From NCBI GenBank assembly GCA_002633005.1, contig NMRA01000113.1, positions 186,166-250,165 on the forward strand: DNA of 64,000 bases, given 5' to 3'. The notes below the pieces were generated by a model. It saw nothing but the letters and a program-made list of their open reading frames with translations. It was not told the origin of the DNA and made no database searches. The translations under genes and the position numbers were made by a program. Below are positions 11,761 through 24,880 of the stretch, one piece after another. The stretch is from Phoronis australis (taxonomy: Eukaryota; Phoronida; Phoronidae). The first letter of the stretch is position 1. Each line of letters starts with the position of its first letter.

Positions 11761-11849
11761 ACCACATCCACCAGAGCAAACCTGCCAGACGGCCATGTCC
11801 AAGCATGAGGATACCCATAGACCACTGTGGTACCAAAGGAAATTGGTTA

Positions 11850-12410
11850 CCTTTTCATGCCCAAAAAAGCTCTGGGATCCCGGTCTAATTGCTTAGTAAA
11901 GTAATGTATTTGATTGGCATGGATGCTGGGTACACCTCTGTGTTGAAATTGAAGAGAACTCCTTGAAAAACGTAGGAGAAATAACATTTTGAACCTTAGA
12001 TGACCTTTGCACTGATTGACCCTATTCAGTGCATTAGCATAACTATTGAAAAGTCTGAGAAAAGTGTGTTTAATGCTCAGAATCACAGTTGTCTAACTGT
12101 TGACACATCAGAATGATTGGTGAGTGAAAAGGTCAAAATTTCAGAAAAAAAATGCATGACCCATGGTTACACCAAATGGCCTGAAACTTTGGATTTGGAA
12201 TTTAACTACATGTACCAACCAGATTTGTGAATTTGAAGTGTCTAGCTCAAAATCTTAGTTTGCACCCCATGACTCTTGACCTGTTCAATCTGATTGGATG
12301 ACCCCATAACTTAGAAAAGTAATTGTCTTGTTGACTTACACCTGTTCACCGAATTTGAAACTGAAGGAGTAGCATTTTGAAAATTATATGACCTTTGCAC
12401 CAAATAACCT
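11850..12410 (+). repeat. Family D repeat, tandem pair
   Basis: Two diverged units of about 390 bp, each ending near TGACCTTTGCAC (about 12000 and 12390). The second is strongly similar to the reverse complement of 63421-63695, sharing GAATTTGAAGTGTCTAGCTC and the sequence after it. Confidence 0.65.
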
Positions 12411-13844
12411 CTTCCGGTCCATCATGGAACATGATTATATAATGAATCAAAATTTATATACTGCTAAATATCATAAATTAAATGTAAAGAACATACCTGT
12501 ATTCATTTTGGACTTATTAAGCATGAAAGTTGGTCGAAGAATAAGAATAAGAATAAAATTGAAAACCCAGGAACAACAGTACTCTGCGCTAATACATGCG
12601 CAGAGTAATGAATTATTTTCTTTCAAGATGTTCACAACTTTTCTTCTTAAAAGAGCTCTATTGTCAAAAGCACCAGGATCTAATTATTTGGTGACAAAAG
12701 TTAGAGTGCAAACAAAGTCAATCATACTCAAAAGACGGGAGTAAAATGGCCAAATGACTTTTGAACATGTTAAATGTATTATTATTGGTCAACACAAGTA
12801 TGTTATTTCTTCGTTTACTCCTGGCATTAATTGATTACGCTACTTGCTATTGTATGACCCCATCAGGAACCCCATTTAGTGCCAAAAGAAACTTTAGGTG
12901 GCGCTCGTACTAATCGACGCAAATGACATCATCTTTGTGAAGCGAGACGTACAGTCCCTGGTCACAAGAAAATTTACAATAGGGTGACGGCTACAGTATC
13001 AGAACTTCCAAATTACGTCTATTAGAGCCAACAAAATTGTTTAATTAAATACAGCGACCTAGATCTCAACAGTTCCGCTTGCACAAAATATCTTACGAAG
13101 TCGCAGTGTCATGATAGCATAGCGTCTTCAAAGTCCGTAGCGCGGAGTATTACACAAGATGCTAAATTTATGTTAATAATATCAAAACAAACTTTTTAAT
13201 AACAGGAGGGAATGAAAGCTCTTATTGTCGAAGTACAATATTTGACATCCTGTATTTAAAAATAACCTACACAAACATATGACATGAACTTTCTAATAAC
13301 AAACAATAAATGAAATGACCTTAATCAACGGTATAAAACGTATTGTTTTATTTTTTATTCCATCTAGGCCAATTGTAACTGTTTTTGTTACATTTTAACT
13401 CCAGCTTAAGCAGATATTTTCTTTGCCACTCCCTCATTTATCCACCGAATTTTTTGGTCGTGATATAGCTTCTGTTTACATGCAAGAAGTTCATTCTTTA
13501 CCTTTAATTCCTCCACTAGTTCACTTATTCTTGACCTCATACTGTCAATAATTTGGTTACTTTACTTAATGATATCCTACAGGCTGCTTATCACTGGCAT
13601 GGCATGGAGTAAACAGTAGCAGCTGTGCTCATTGGCCAAGACTGCACACTGAGGTCTCCAGTTTCACTTTCCTAGTTCCAGACACAGAATCAACATGGAG
13701 AATGCTCAGGTCTTCTGAGTTTTGGTCAAGCAAAAACATTTTTTCCACAATCCTCTGTCAACTGGGGAGTGCTTGTTGTTATTTCTTCCAGGGCAAATAC
13801 TGTAAGACGGTGTCTCTACGATACATTTTCCTATCTTCAGCGCT
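12411..13844. other. No gene recognised
   Basis: Contains an open frame 12388-12744 of low-complexity, Lys/Arg-rich composition and long AT-rich stretches. I saw no domain, splice pattern or repeat. Confidence 0.4.
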
Positions 13845-14140
13845 GCCTACTTCATGTCGCGACGTAGGAGCAAATACACTAAACCACCCTTTGTTTTCAG
13901 ATATTCCAATGAATGTTTTTTATCTATTTTTAAGATCTTGATCCCTGGGACTTTGTTGGTATAGCTAAACTTTTTTATCTCGCCTACTGTAATTAAACAG
14001 GGCCAGGCACACAACACGTTTAACCTCCCTGTGACAACTACTCCCTTTCGCTTGCTGACATATTTGTTTACTGAATGATACTTTGATACCCACAATGCAA
14101 CATTATGACCCATTTCCAATACGGCGCAACTCTGCTATTG
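13845..14140 (-). pseudogene. Broken THAP-domain copy
   Basis: Read on the minus strand, TGTTGTGTGCCTGGC (the CCVPG block) is followed by GAGATAAAAAAG and later by GWFSVFAPTSRHEVGS. This lines up piece by piece with the THAP exon at 9.9-10.0 kb but needs at least two frame changes and contains stops. The upstream flank (CCAATAGC, CATTGTGGGT) is also shared with that element, so it is a decayed member of the same transposon family. Confidence 0.6.
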
Positions 14141-14895
14141 GCTCATGTTACAAACCAACCGTACCTTACTGTAATGAAATATTGTTTCTTGTTGTTTCGC
14201 TTGGGTGTTTCTGTCTGTATATGTAAAAAATCGGAATTTGTTTTGGAGCATCAAAATTGGCCCACAACTTATAAAGCTACCACGGAATCAAACCCACTAG
14301 CTCTACAATTTTTATAGTAGCCTAACCCTTTTTCACAGACCAAAATCTCATGCATTACACAGCAGTGTATTTCTAGCATATTTCATTTCAGCAAATGTCT
14401 GGACGACTATGGCAAAAATTGACAATTTGTTTAACAAAATCACAAAAGAACAACATACTTTGTTCTTTTATAGCTCTGGTCAAACCTAATACCTGCTCCC
14501 AGGAGAGGAATCATTAGAAGATAACCTTATGTTATGCAACCTGTGAGGACTCATGTTTCACACACACTTTGAATTTCAATATTTTACTTGAGCCAACCAA
14601 AACCAGCGAGAAATCCTACGCTCAGGATAACGCTGTCACATAAGAAAACTGGATGAAATTGAGACTTGCGCGAGATCAAAGAAGAAATGAAAGAAACGGG
14701 TGGCTATGTGCATCAGGTTGGTTTTCAAATTCACCGTATTTGCCTAATGTGTCTGATCGATAGTCCTGTGTGCTATTAATTGTAATGTTGTAACAGTATG
14801 GTATACTGATGCTCTCCAGCTGGTCAAGTTTTAGACATCGACTGAGATTTAAAGAAGAAAGTACAACCCCTTCAAGCACAAGCAAGCCATCAGCG
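14141..14895. other. No gene recognised
   Basis: Only short open frames on both strands, none with a recognisable motif. Confidence 0.4.
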
Positions 14896-14966
14896 GGTTG
14901 TTTTTAGTGCTATCACAAAAGATGGCCCACCAGGTTTCACAACTGATATCCTAGATCCACCAGTGA
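14896..14966 (+). mobile_element. Truncated end of a CAGTGGCGGATC-type transposon
   Basis: Ends TGATATCCTAGATCCACCAG, one mismatch from the terminus seen at 594 and 60296. Only about 70 bp can be assigned. Confidence 0.5.
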
Positions 14967-17900
14967 CAAAGGTAGTGCAAGAAAATATTGAGGACAGACT
15001 CACCCATCATAATCTGGTCTTGGCACACCTGACATCACATTCCTCTTGTTAACATGTGCCTGAAAGAATGAACATCAACACCATTACCATACACTGCTGA
15101 TATGTTCATGGTTTTAATTGCCCGTATAACCATCTCCAATGGTGATAACAAATGCTGAGGGATCTATGATTTTGAGCATAAAGAATTTATCAAATGAGGC
15201 TTCCCTCATAACAGCCAAGTACTCTCTGGTTTAAATGGGATTTATTGACTGGGGTTTAAGGTACAGGTACCAGGTACAGATGATGCACAGAGAATGGAAA
15301 GTGTAAGATTATATCATTACATTTCTCAAAATCTGAGTAACACTTAAGCTTAGCATTAAAGGATTTCTTATACAACGACATAAACTTCCAGGAATTAATG
15401 TTTGTACAAGCCCATGCAAACAAACCTAGGTGTCTGAACTAGTCAGAAATTGTATACAAAACAGAGGGTACTCTATCACATTATTGACAAGGTGTGCACT
15501 GGGAAATATGGACAGCAACCTTTTTAGAGAGTTACCAAGATGAAATAATGACACGAGAATAAAGGTGATTAAAAGAAACCCCTAGGTGAGTGCTTCTACG
15601 AAAAGCCCTCACAAAAAGTTTCCCCAACACATCCAGGGATCGCTTTAGAAAAACATGGGTATGGATGAATTGACCACACGGCCTCAAGTTCATGGGCCAA
15701 TGAATTTGGAGGGCCAAAGGGACATGTTAGATTTTTGTCCTTTTCGATTCTAACTCTAATTGGCCCGTCCAAGCTGAGCAATCACAGTGTGTCGATGAAA
15801 CTATTTTTGCACCAATGATGATGGGCATGCTCCTAAAATTATCCCTCCACATCCAAGCTCTTTAAGCTGAAGTTAATAAAAACTTTTGGCCGGACTATTA
15901 ATTCTTTGTAACACAGCAAACCTCTATAAAATATGAAACTTTCCAGGGAGATCCATGGCACAAGTGGAAATTCATGAACTGAGTTCCAACTAGAGTGCTT
16001 CAGTATGGAATTTACTTGGAAAAGTCATCCTTTCACAGGAAACCTCAGATCATGAAAAAGTCATCTATCAAAGCGGGACCTCATGTATACTTCCCCTATG
16101 AAAGAGCACCCCCTGGAGGTGTACACCTACACGCACTTCCAATCACCAGTAGCCAAGCATCATTCATAAGGTTGTCAAGTTGCATATGATAATTATGTAT
16201 CAAGTAGTTCCAATACTGCATCAGTTGAGTTGGTGATCTATCACAATCTACATCGACTGAATGGCGCCAAGCAATAAGGACATTCAGTTGTGAAGACAAA
16301 ACTGAATGATGAAAATTCTATAGTGAGAGCTGTCTGAGCCAGCTCTTATTCACAATGAAGCACTAATCTTATAACTCGAAGTCTGAACACTTTAAAACAG
16401 CTTTTAAAAGATGGGTAATGCGGTTATAACCATCTGTGAGAATTGTTAGCGACAGGTTATATCTACTGTAACTTGGTGTGAACATAGAAGTTGTATAAGT
16501 TATAACTCTATCGGTGGCACTGCTGTCAATTCTACAGAAATAATTGTGCACCCCGGCACTAACTAGGGTGAATTGGAAAGGGATAGCACTGATCACTAGT
16601 GATTAAAACTACCCATTTAAGTTACACCAGTTTTAACTATAAGTATTAAGCCGACCATTACATAGCAGTTACAACTAAAGGAAGAGTTGTAACCTGAGGT
16701 ATAGCTGGTCTCAACACAGCTTACTTAGTTTTAACTGTAAGAAGTCAAGATGAGAACTCAAAGAGAATTTAAACACTTAAAACAAAAGCTTGAAACAAAC
16801 AGAAAATTCCCATTAAAAGTGAAGGCATTGCCCTGACAAGAATTGTTATTCATTGAAAACAAAGAAAGGTTATTGAAGAAGTGTGGACATATTTATAAGT
16901 GACTAATTTAATGTAAGATTTCTAAATAATAATACAGCACTAAATTTGTTCTTATGGAATTAATGTGTTACACTGTCCTAGATGGGATATGCTATTCACA
17001 GAAAGCAAGGGCCTTGTGAAAAAGTATGTCATTCCCTCATTAAAGATACTATTTGATGTGAAAATTGAATCAGCCCTCTCTCCAACCTGATATGTGTATT
17101 CCAGAGGATAAGTATTCAACTCTAAACAAGAGAAACAAATACACATTTATTTTACTTAATTTTCAACACTACAATCACATATGCACATGCAACATACACC
17201 AATGAACAAAAGCATAAAAAATTAACACAGGTGTATCATCTTGACACGCATCACCTCCATATTTTCACACCACGTTAAGCCCCTACCACACACTGAGGTT
17301 CATAGACCCGCCACCTACAGGCAGGAGACAGGAGTTCGTTCCATGGAGTATGTTCTTGAGTGAAATACGAGATCATGCAATATCACAAGAGCAAAAAACG
17401 AGTGCTTCCCGAGTAAGCTCGAGAGTTCACTAGCACTTACTAACAAATTGTTGTCAGTGAACTAGAATCTTGAATCATGGGAGAAAATTCCGGGATGAAA
17501 CAGCATTTGACACTCAAAATTTCAACCACACATTGCAGTTGATTAACACTGCATTTCTCCCTGCTTAGCTGACTAAAAATGAAAATTGGTCGCCTATTAC
17601 TTGTTACCATGATAGGTCTCCGTTTCCATTACCAACAGTAACATCGAACTCCTATAAACTCTGAAACATTTTTTGAGTTACCGAAGGTTTTGATGTTCCT
17701 ATTGGCAACAGAAATCCTACCATGCTAAGGAGTATTAAGACATTGACTTTAAGAGAATAAAAGTTTTTTTTAGCTATCTAAATAGGACAAAATTCAGCTT
17801 CGATCCATGAGCAGTTTACAACAGGTGTTCAACTAGAATGTCAACTGCTATACAATTACCAAAATGATTCACAAAATTTCAACCAATTGGGGTGTCAACA

Positions 17901-18310
17901 ATTGTAATACACTATAGTACAAATGGTATTTCAAATGTTGTACCTTACACTGGTGAACATCCAAGTTCAACATAAGCCTGACATCTAAATGTGTTTTGTC
18001 ATGTTGTGATCTGATTACCAAGGCAACACATTGTTAATTACAGCAATTTACCTCAACTGAGGTGTTTATTGACAGCTGACAAATGAATGTTCAGGTGAGT
18101 GTCAAGGATAATTTAACCCAAAATTTGGGAACTTTAACAATAGACATCAGTATACAATTTTGAAAAAGGGGGCATAGAAACTCAAATTTTAGGGTGAATG
18201 CCAGTTCAAATGTATAACACTGCTTTTCATGGATGGCCTGTGCCCAGTCTGCTATGAATGATGCTGGGAGACAAAAGAAAGATAAACATTGATCAGTTGA
18301 AAAGTACATA
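14967..18310. other. Long stretch without recognisable genes
   Basis: About 3.3 kb of AT-rich sequence with short open frames only. Near 16370-16740, TTTTAACT and GTTATAAC words recur in both orientations, possibly an old hairpin element. No exon chain is visible. Confidence 0.35.
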
Positions 18311-18945
18311 TATTAACACAAGAGGACCGGCGGAGTGTTGAAATGCGCCCATGACAGCACTGCAAACGGTGTACTGCTATAAGTGCTGTTTGTACCATAA
18401 CAATGGTTATTACATGGTGCAGAATGCTTCAAACCTGTCTGAATTGGGAAGATAGTGTTGTCTCTGTAATACACAACTATTTGCCGAATTTCATGCAAAT
18501 AAGCAAAGGAACTCCTAACATAAAAAAACAATTGACCTATAGTCCGACTGGTGTTAAACTCATTATCATCTGCCGTCATCTCTACAGGAGCTCATCTGCC
18601 AAAATTCGCAAGGATACTTCAAAGGATTAAGGAGATACAGGCGTAAAACAAAAAAAAAAGCAAAATTGCCTCTATGGGACACCAGCATATGCGAAAACAC
18701 CTGAAAAACAATGTCAGCCGTGGTCTTTGCATTCGGAACACAACTAAAAATTTTCATAAGGACACCAAAAATGAATTGGCAGAATGAGAGGAAGTCATAC
18801 GTAAACAATTTACCAGGTGGTGCAGAAAAGATCAAATCTCTCCAAAGCGGGAAGACGTTGTTGTCTCCTTTAGACCAATTTCATGAAAATTTACTTAATG
18901 AACACCTGTATTCCGCACTCCCACTCTTCTCAACTATGAGGTAAG
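18311..18945 (+). repeat. Family A copy, degraded
   Basis: Starts with the 5' signature (ACACAAGAGG, then GTGTTGAAATGCGCCCATGA). The CTCF-like sites are decayed (GCCTCTATGGGACAC at about 18667). Contains a GGAGATACAGGCG block typical of monomer ends. Confidence 0.6.
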
Positions 18946-19259
18946 ATTATATTGATTGTACAATGGTGGTGCTATACCCACAACAGGCTTAATTGCTGTC
19001 TTTTGTCATTCAGAATTGTCTGGGAAGGGGTGAAATGTGGCATCCTGCATCCATAAATATTTATCCTGCTTAACAGCTTTTCCCACTTCCTTGAATCAGC
19101 ATTGCAGCCCATGGCATAGCAGTGATACTTTCCAGGCATGACTAAATATGATATAAAACATAAAGTACTCAGGAGACAGATACTAACATGTGAATTCCCA
19201 TAGGAGCGAAAGCGACACTGCTGACCTGCCTGCCGTATCTGGAGGTGTGCCGCTATTTC

Positions 19260-19990
19260 GTATCTCAGGGCACGGAAGAGCGATCAATGTGGAAGGTTCC
19301 TACTCCAAAGATACAAAGGCAAACATGAAAAAAAAATGCCACTAGAGGGCACAGAGGAATTTGAATCAGTTTGACATTTGTTACCCTTCATCGTTGGCTC
19401 CAATAGGAATACATCTTTCAAATTTCACAAAGCTCCTTCAAAAAGTTGAGGAGATTTGGCCGCAAACGCAAAAAACAAAATGGCCATTAGGGGGCGACAT
19501 AGTAGTTGGATCAGTCTGAAAGTCAGGTCAGTCCTGCCAGTGGTCTTCTCATCAGGAACACATCTGTAAATTTTTATAATGATCCTTTGAGCCGTATGGG
19601 AGATAGAGAGGCAGAAGGCAAAAAATGGGATGAAAAAATAAGAAAAATGGCCACAAAGTGGCAAAAAAATCTGTCAAATCCGTCTGAAAATGGAGTGGCA
19701 TCATCACCTACTTGATAAAAATCCATTTGCTAAATTTCACAAAAATCCATCAAGAAACTCCGAAGATACGGAGGCAAGCATAAAAAGTAAAATTGCCACT
19801 AGGGGACACATCAGTATAAATGGATTGGTCCAAAATTCACCGTCATCTGTCGTGAGCACCATAGGAACACACATACCAAATCTCATTATGATTCTGCAAG
19901 GGGTACAGGAGATACAGCAGTAAACAAAAGTAGGAGGTCTTACGACTACAGCTCTTTCCTGGGGACACCGCAAAAATTTTGCAGCCATTA
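19260..19990 (+). repeat. Family A array, four monomers
   Basis: Monomer starts at 19339, 19484, 19651 and 19796 (spacing 145, 167, 145 bp). The first carries an exact CCASYAGRKGGC match (19339-19350); the others have one or two changes. Both family ends are missing or decayed. Confidence 0.7.
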
Positions 19991-20706
19991 TCAAATGTTA
20001 GAAAATGGAATGACATTAGCCTCTGGGGATTTTTGTATCTGGATCACAGAACACAATTTGTCTAACAACTTAAAGAAGAGAACCAGAGCCTTGAAACTTG
20101 CACGTAAAACCAAAATTTTAGATGAAAAGACAATGCTTTTTGCCTCGAAGAAAACCCCAGATACAAAAAAATTAAGCTAAAAAATACAACCTCACCACTG
20201 AACCTGCAAAAAGGAAAAGAGAAACAGAAGCAGCCTAGCAACAAGACACAAAGCAGACCAATGAATGTTGGTTTAGGATCAGTTTTGTGTTATCAATCAT
20301 CGAGGAATGTTATAGCACCAGAAATGAAAAACCAAGAAATCGATAGAAAGCTGACAAGTGGACACAGCAATGCAAGCTTTTTATCAAGGCACTGCTATGA
20401 TTTTAATCAATTATGTATTTTGAGCAGACCACTCCTTGGCGCTAGTTGCTAGCCTTTCGTTAGTGACAAAAGAACAACACGTATCAGAAGATTGTGAGGA
20501 CTTCGCCCAGAAACAATTCAATCACAAATGTGACTTACTTGAAAGTAAAATTTAAATACCGAATGAAAGTGCTTTGAGGAGTGACATTTGGCAAAACAAA
20601 ACAAAAGCTTAGAAGATAATTACAAACCGGAAATAGTGCTTGAGGAGATCTATTTACATATCAAATCTGAGAAAGTACGGTCAGAGTATTGTCAAGCTAG
20701 AGCTAC
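19991..20706. other. No gene recognised
   Basis: Short Lys-rich open frames only. No motif or repeat seen. Confidence 0.4.
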
Positions 20707-21589
20707 GCAAATATTATTAATTAAAAATATGGCTGTCACAGCAAAATCTTGTGTCCAATGCAGCTAACAAACCAGAGTTCTCGAGCTACTGACAACATAA
20801 ACATTGTATGTAAAATTAAAGTTGATTAGACAAAAAATGCAATTTCTTGCACGAATGTCATCATAAGGCCACCACAGTGCAGCTATGAATAAGTCATCCG
20901 ACCAGTAAGTCTCGAAAATGTCGAATATCTCCTGAAAGGTAAGTCATAGCGTGAAACGAATGGCACAATGCAGACAGCGAAAGCAGAACCTGATTGATGA
21001 ATCAGAGAAAAATGAAATCGGAAAAAAGTGGTAGTTAAAAGTTGTCGAATATCACTCCAGCTGCAGATGAGATTAGGGCAACATTAGACACTCAGGCTGA
21101 TGGGCCCAAATGTCACTTCTGCAGGGGTATTAATTAGTGCCTCTCTGNGCAAATATTATTAATTAAAAATATGGCTGTCACAGCAAAATCTTGTGTCCAA
21201 TGCAGCTAACAAACCAGAGTTCTCGAGCTACTGACAACATAAACATTGTATGTAAAATTAACGTTGATTAGACAAAAAATGCAATTTCTTGCACGAATGT
21301 CATCATAAGGCCACCACAGTGCACCTATGAATAAGTCATCCGACCAGTAAGTCTCGAAAATCTCGAATATCTCCTGAAAGGTAAGTCATAGTGTGAAACC
21401 AATGGCACAATGCAGACAGCGAAAGCAGAACCTGATTGATGAATCAGAGAAAAATGAAATCGGAAAAAAGTGGTAGTTAAAAGTTGTCGAATATCACTCC
21501 AGCTGCAGATGAGATTAGGGCAACATTAGACACTCAGGCTGATGGGCCCAAATGTCACTTCTGCAGGGGTATTAATTAGTGCCTCTCTG
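20707..21589. repeat. Assembly-type duplication of 441 bp around an 'n'
   Basis: 20707-21147 and 21149-21589 are equal in length and differ by about five substitutions. A single 'n' at 21148 separates them, exactly at the copy boundary. This is most simply an unmerged contig overlap, not a real tandem repeat. Confidence 0.8.
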
Positions 21590-21889
21590 GGTTAAAGCTG
21601 TACAATCATACGCTTAGTGACCAGGAGTTCAACTTCAATCATGAGGTTTTGTCAACCAAAACAGTTAAGAGTGTTTTCCAATGAATTGCAGCTATTAGTT
21701 CTATTTAAGTATACATTTTAATCAATGAAAATAAATAGCAGTTGGTTTCAAGGTGAAATCAATGAATGAATATAATTAAAATTCAGAACGCGAGACAAAA
21801 AGAATTCATTGATGGCCAAATAACTATCAGGTTTAAATAACATGACAAGGTTCGCTCAATCAAGCCAAATCAATGAAGCGCCAAAGGGC

Positions 21890-22467
21890 TTTCTGCCCGT
21901 AAAAATGTGCTTAATCTACGCATACCTTTGCTTAATCTACGCATACGCTTGCTTAGTCTACACATACTTTTAGTTTTTTAATGATCATTGTTCTGCTCTT
22001 AATCAACACCCACTTCTGCTTTATCTATGAGGAGTTTTACTTAACGCATACTTTTAATCAATTCATAAAGTCTTGCTTTTACCGCGCACGTCAGGAGTGC
22101 ATGCAGTGTTAAAAACAGTCAGCTGCCGATTTGGGCAAAGACTACTTGAAAAAAGTTCAGGACTGCTCTAGTTGGAAGGAAAAAGACGTTGACGGTCTCC
22201 TAAGGTGTCCCTCTATGTGCAAAAGGTACTTGTAGCAATGTGAATTAGATGCTTTAATCAGTGTGAGGCATTAAATTCGCTGAAAAGTTTCCGGCTTAAG
22301 AAGCTCCTAATGGGGCCAGTCTAGACGGTCGCACTGTCTAAAGTACATGTTGAATAAGAGCAGAACGATGATCGTTTGAGAACTAAAAAGTACCAGGAGG
22401 TTATGCAAAAGTATACGCAAATTAAGCAAAAGCACGCCTAGATTAAGCACATTTCTACATCCAGAAA
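21890..22467. mobile_element. MITE-like element with about 32-bp inverted ends
   Basis: CTTTCTG followed by GTAAAAATGTGCTTAATC at 21890-21921 is matched inverted at 22436-22467 (GTAGAAATGTGCTTAATC). Just inside the left end, GCTTAATCTACGCATAC repeats three times at about 22-24-bp spacing, with relatives inverted near the right end. Confidence 0.6.
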
Positions 22468-23335
22468 GATACTCCTTCAAGAACCCTTTGCACTTCATAC
22501 AAATCACACTATACACCAAAGCATAGATCTTGAAGGGGGTTTAGATTGTTAACAAAGGACCTTACAAGCCTTTCTTACCACCTAAGTACAGTAGATAACA
22601 ACTGAACTGTAACCAGTCTAAACACAGATTTCATTTTTGGGAAATAACCTATGAAAATAAGCCACTCTACAGCATTAAATGATGTATATTGACATGTTAA
22701 TCATGGAGGCAATAATTGAACTTCTCCCCAAAGAGAATGAAATGTCTATGAACTATGCAGGTGCAGGTGCTGTGTCAGACAGAATTTTGAAATGATTGAT
22801 AATTTGGAACGCACTGATTTGCGGAACTCAAATGTGACTTGCACGACAATGAATCATGAATTGCACATGAGGACTGCGGGCAATGCTTGTCACTGTGAGC
22901 CATCAGGTATCAGTGTTCATGGCCTGACGCTGATGGTCGTGTGCATTGCGTGTAACCTTTTACCAATCACAGTGTGCCATTGTAGTCCATTTTTGGTATA
23001 AACAGTACGTAAATTAGGGGCAAAATACGCAAATTACAATGCAAAATTCAGTTGAAACAGAAATGCACTGAACTGGCACATTTACCAACGCGAAATAACG
23101 TGTCAGGGCGTGCCATAACATCCTGCAAGTATCACTATGGCTTAGCCATGTAGAAACTGGCCATAGGTGGCCGATAAATCTGGAAGCCTGGTCTACTGCA
23201 CCATGCGATGAGTCAGGTACACTCACTTCATGAAGGTATAGTTTATGAAAAAGACTGTTGAAAAAATCTCACAATATTCATATAACACTATTTCAGTATT
23301 TCCACCTACAGTAAGCCACTGTGTTTGACTACAAA
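22468..23335. other. No gene recognised
   Basis: Short open frames on both strands with no motif. No repeat was matched. Confidence 0.4.
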
Positions 23336-24880
23336 CTTAAAACAAGAGCAACGCAGAGCGCTGAAATGCGCCCACAATTGCACCGCATACGGTATCCTTC
23401 TAGGGTTGTTTATTGGTACCATAAAGTGGCCAGTAGAGGGCATATATGTAGTATGTTGTACTTAGCAAAATGGAAAGGCATGGTCATTGTCTCCTCAATA
23501 GGCTAGGGGCAAAATGTGAGTAATCTTCATAATACAAGCACATCCTATACACCAGTTGCTTAAAGCACCACAGAAACATAGAATTAAAAACAAATTTACC
23601 AACATACGAGATTAGCACAGCATTAGAATGCCAGAAACAAATTTCTACTTGGAACTTTTCCTTCACAGTCACGAAGTAACACAAAGTATACACCTGAAGA
23701 CCTATGAAAATACAGAGGTCAATGTAAAATACTAAAATTGCCACTAGAGGCAAATACTAAAATTGCCACTAGAGGCATACCGGTAATCAGAATCATCCTA
23801 AAGTCGTTATCGTCCGTTGTCAACATCACATTAATACACTTGCTAAATTTAGTAAAGATCCTGCAAACGGTTTGGGAGATACAGCCATGGGCGCAAAAAA
23901 AACAAAACTGCCACTAGGAGGCGCCACAGTAGTCCAAATCGTCTGAAAATCATTTGTCAGCTGTCTTCCTTATAGTAAGCACATACACGGCAATTTTCAC
24001 AATCATCCTTTGAGCGGTTTGGTTGATAGAGGGGTGGACGCAAAAATACAGACTCAAAAACAGTAAAAATGGCCACTATGTGGCGCAAACTATGTCGAAT
24101 CCATCTGAAAACGGGAGGATAGCGTCATCTCACTAATAGGTGCCTACATACCAAATTTCATGAAAATACGTTCAGGACTTGTGAAGATACAAAGGTAAGC
24201 GTAAAAAAATTAAAATTGCCACTAGGGGGCACACCGGTAGTCGGATCCGTCCAAAAGTCGTTATCTTCCGTTGTTAACATCATATAAATATACTTACATA
24301 ATTTCGTAAAGATCCTGCAAACGGTTTAGGAGATACAGCCATAGGCGCAAAAAAAACAAAACTGCTACTAGGAGGCGCCACAGTAGTCGAAATTGTCGGA
24401 AAATCATCGTCAACCAACCTCTACATAGTAAGCATATACATGCCAATTTTCACAATCATCCTTTCAGCGGTTTGGTTGATAGAGGGGTGGATGCACAAAA
24501 GCAGACTCGAAAACACTAAAAATGGCCACTAGGTGGCGCAAACTATGTCGAATTCATCTGAAAACGGCAGGATAGCGTCATCTCACTAATAGGTGCCTAC
24601 ATACCAAATTTCATGAAAATCCGTTCAGGACTTTTGAAGATACAAAGGTAAGCGTAAAAAACTAAAATTGCCACTAGGGGACCCCCCTTTTAGTCGGATC
24701 CGTCCGAAAGTTTGCACATGCCGTCCCATTTATGAATGGAACGTATGTGCCAAATTTCATGAACGTATGTCAAAGGGTTTTGGAGATAGAGCAGCGGACG
24801 CCGGACGCCGCCCGGACGGACGGACGGACAGACAGAGATGACGGCATAATGCGTCCACATATAAATATGTGGGCGCATGA
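23336..24880 (+). repeat. Family A, most complete copy, about 1.55 kb
   Basis: The 5' end is CAAGAGCAACGCAGAGCGCT with GAAATGCGCCCAC; the 3' end is the palindrome CCACATATAAATATGTGG with GCGCAT. ATGCGCCCAC and GTGGGCGCAT form 10-bp inverted termini. Monomers start at 23430, 23766, 23911, 24073, 24219, 24365, 24526 and 24671. The later ones form two tandem 453-bp trimers (145/162/146 and 146/161/145). Exact CTCF-core matches lie at 23430, 24219 and 24526. No coding capacity. Confidence 0.8.

Noticed and set aside
12891-12905. A further CTCF-like site (TTTAGGTGGCGCTCG)
   Set aside because: It matches only the right half of the core and lies outside any family A copy.
20884-20905. ATGAATAAGTCATCCGACCA followed by GTAAGT as a first coding exon
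   Set aside because: Such start-plus-donor pairs occur by chance at this scale, and no downstream exon in phase was found; it also lies in a falsely duplicated segment.
20707-21589. A genuine 441-bp tandem duplication
   Set aside because: The 'n' falls exactly at the copy boundary and the same pattern recurs at two other sites, which points to unmerged contig ends.
21899-22458. A CRISPR-like repeat array
   Set aside because: The short repeats are few, differ in spacing and form inverted ends of one element; the window is eukaryotic.
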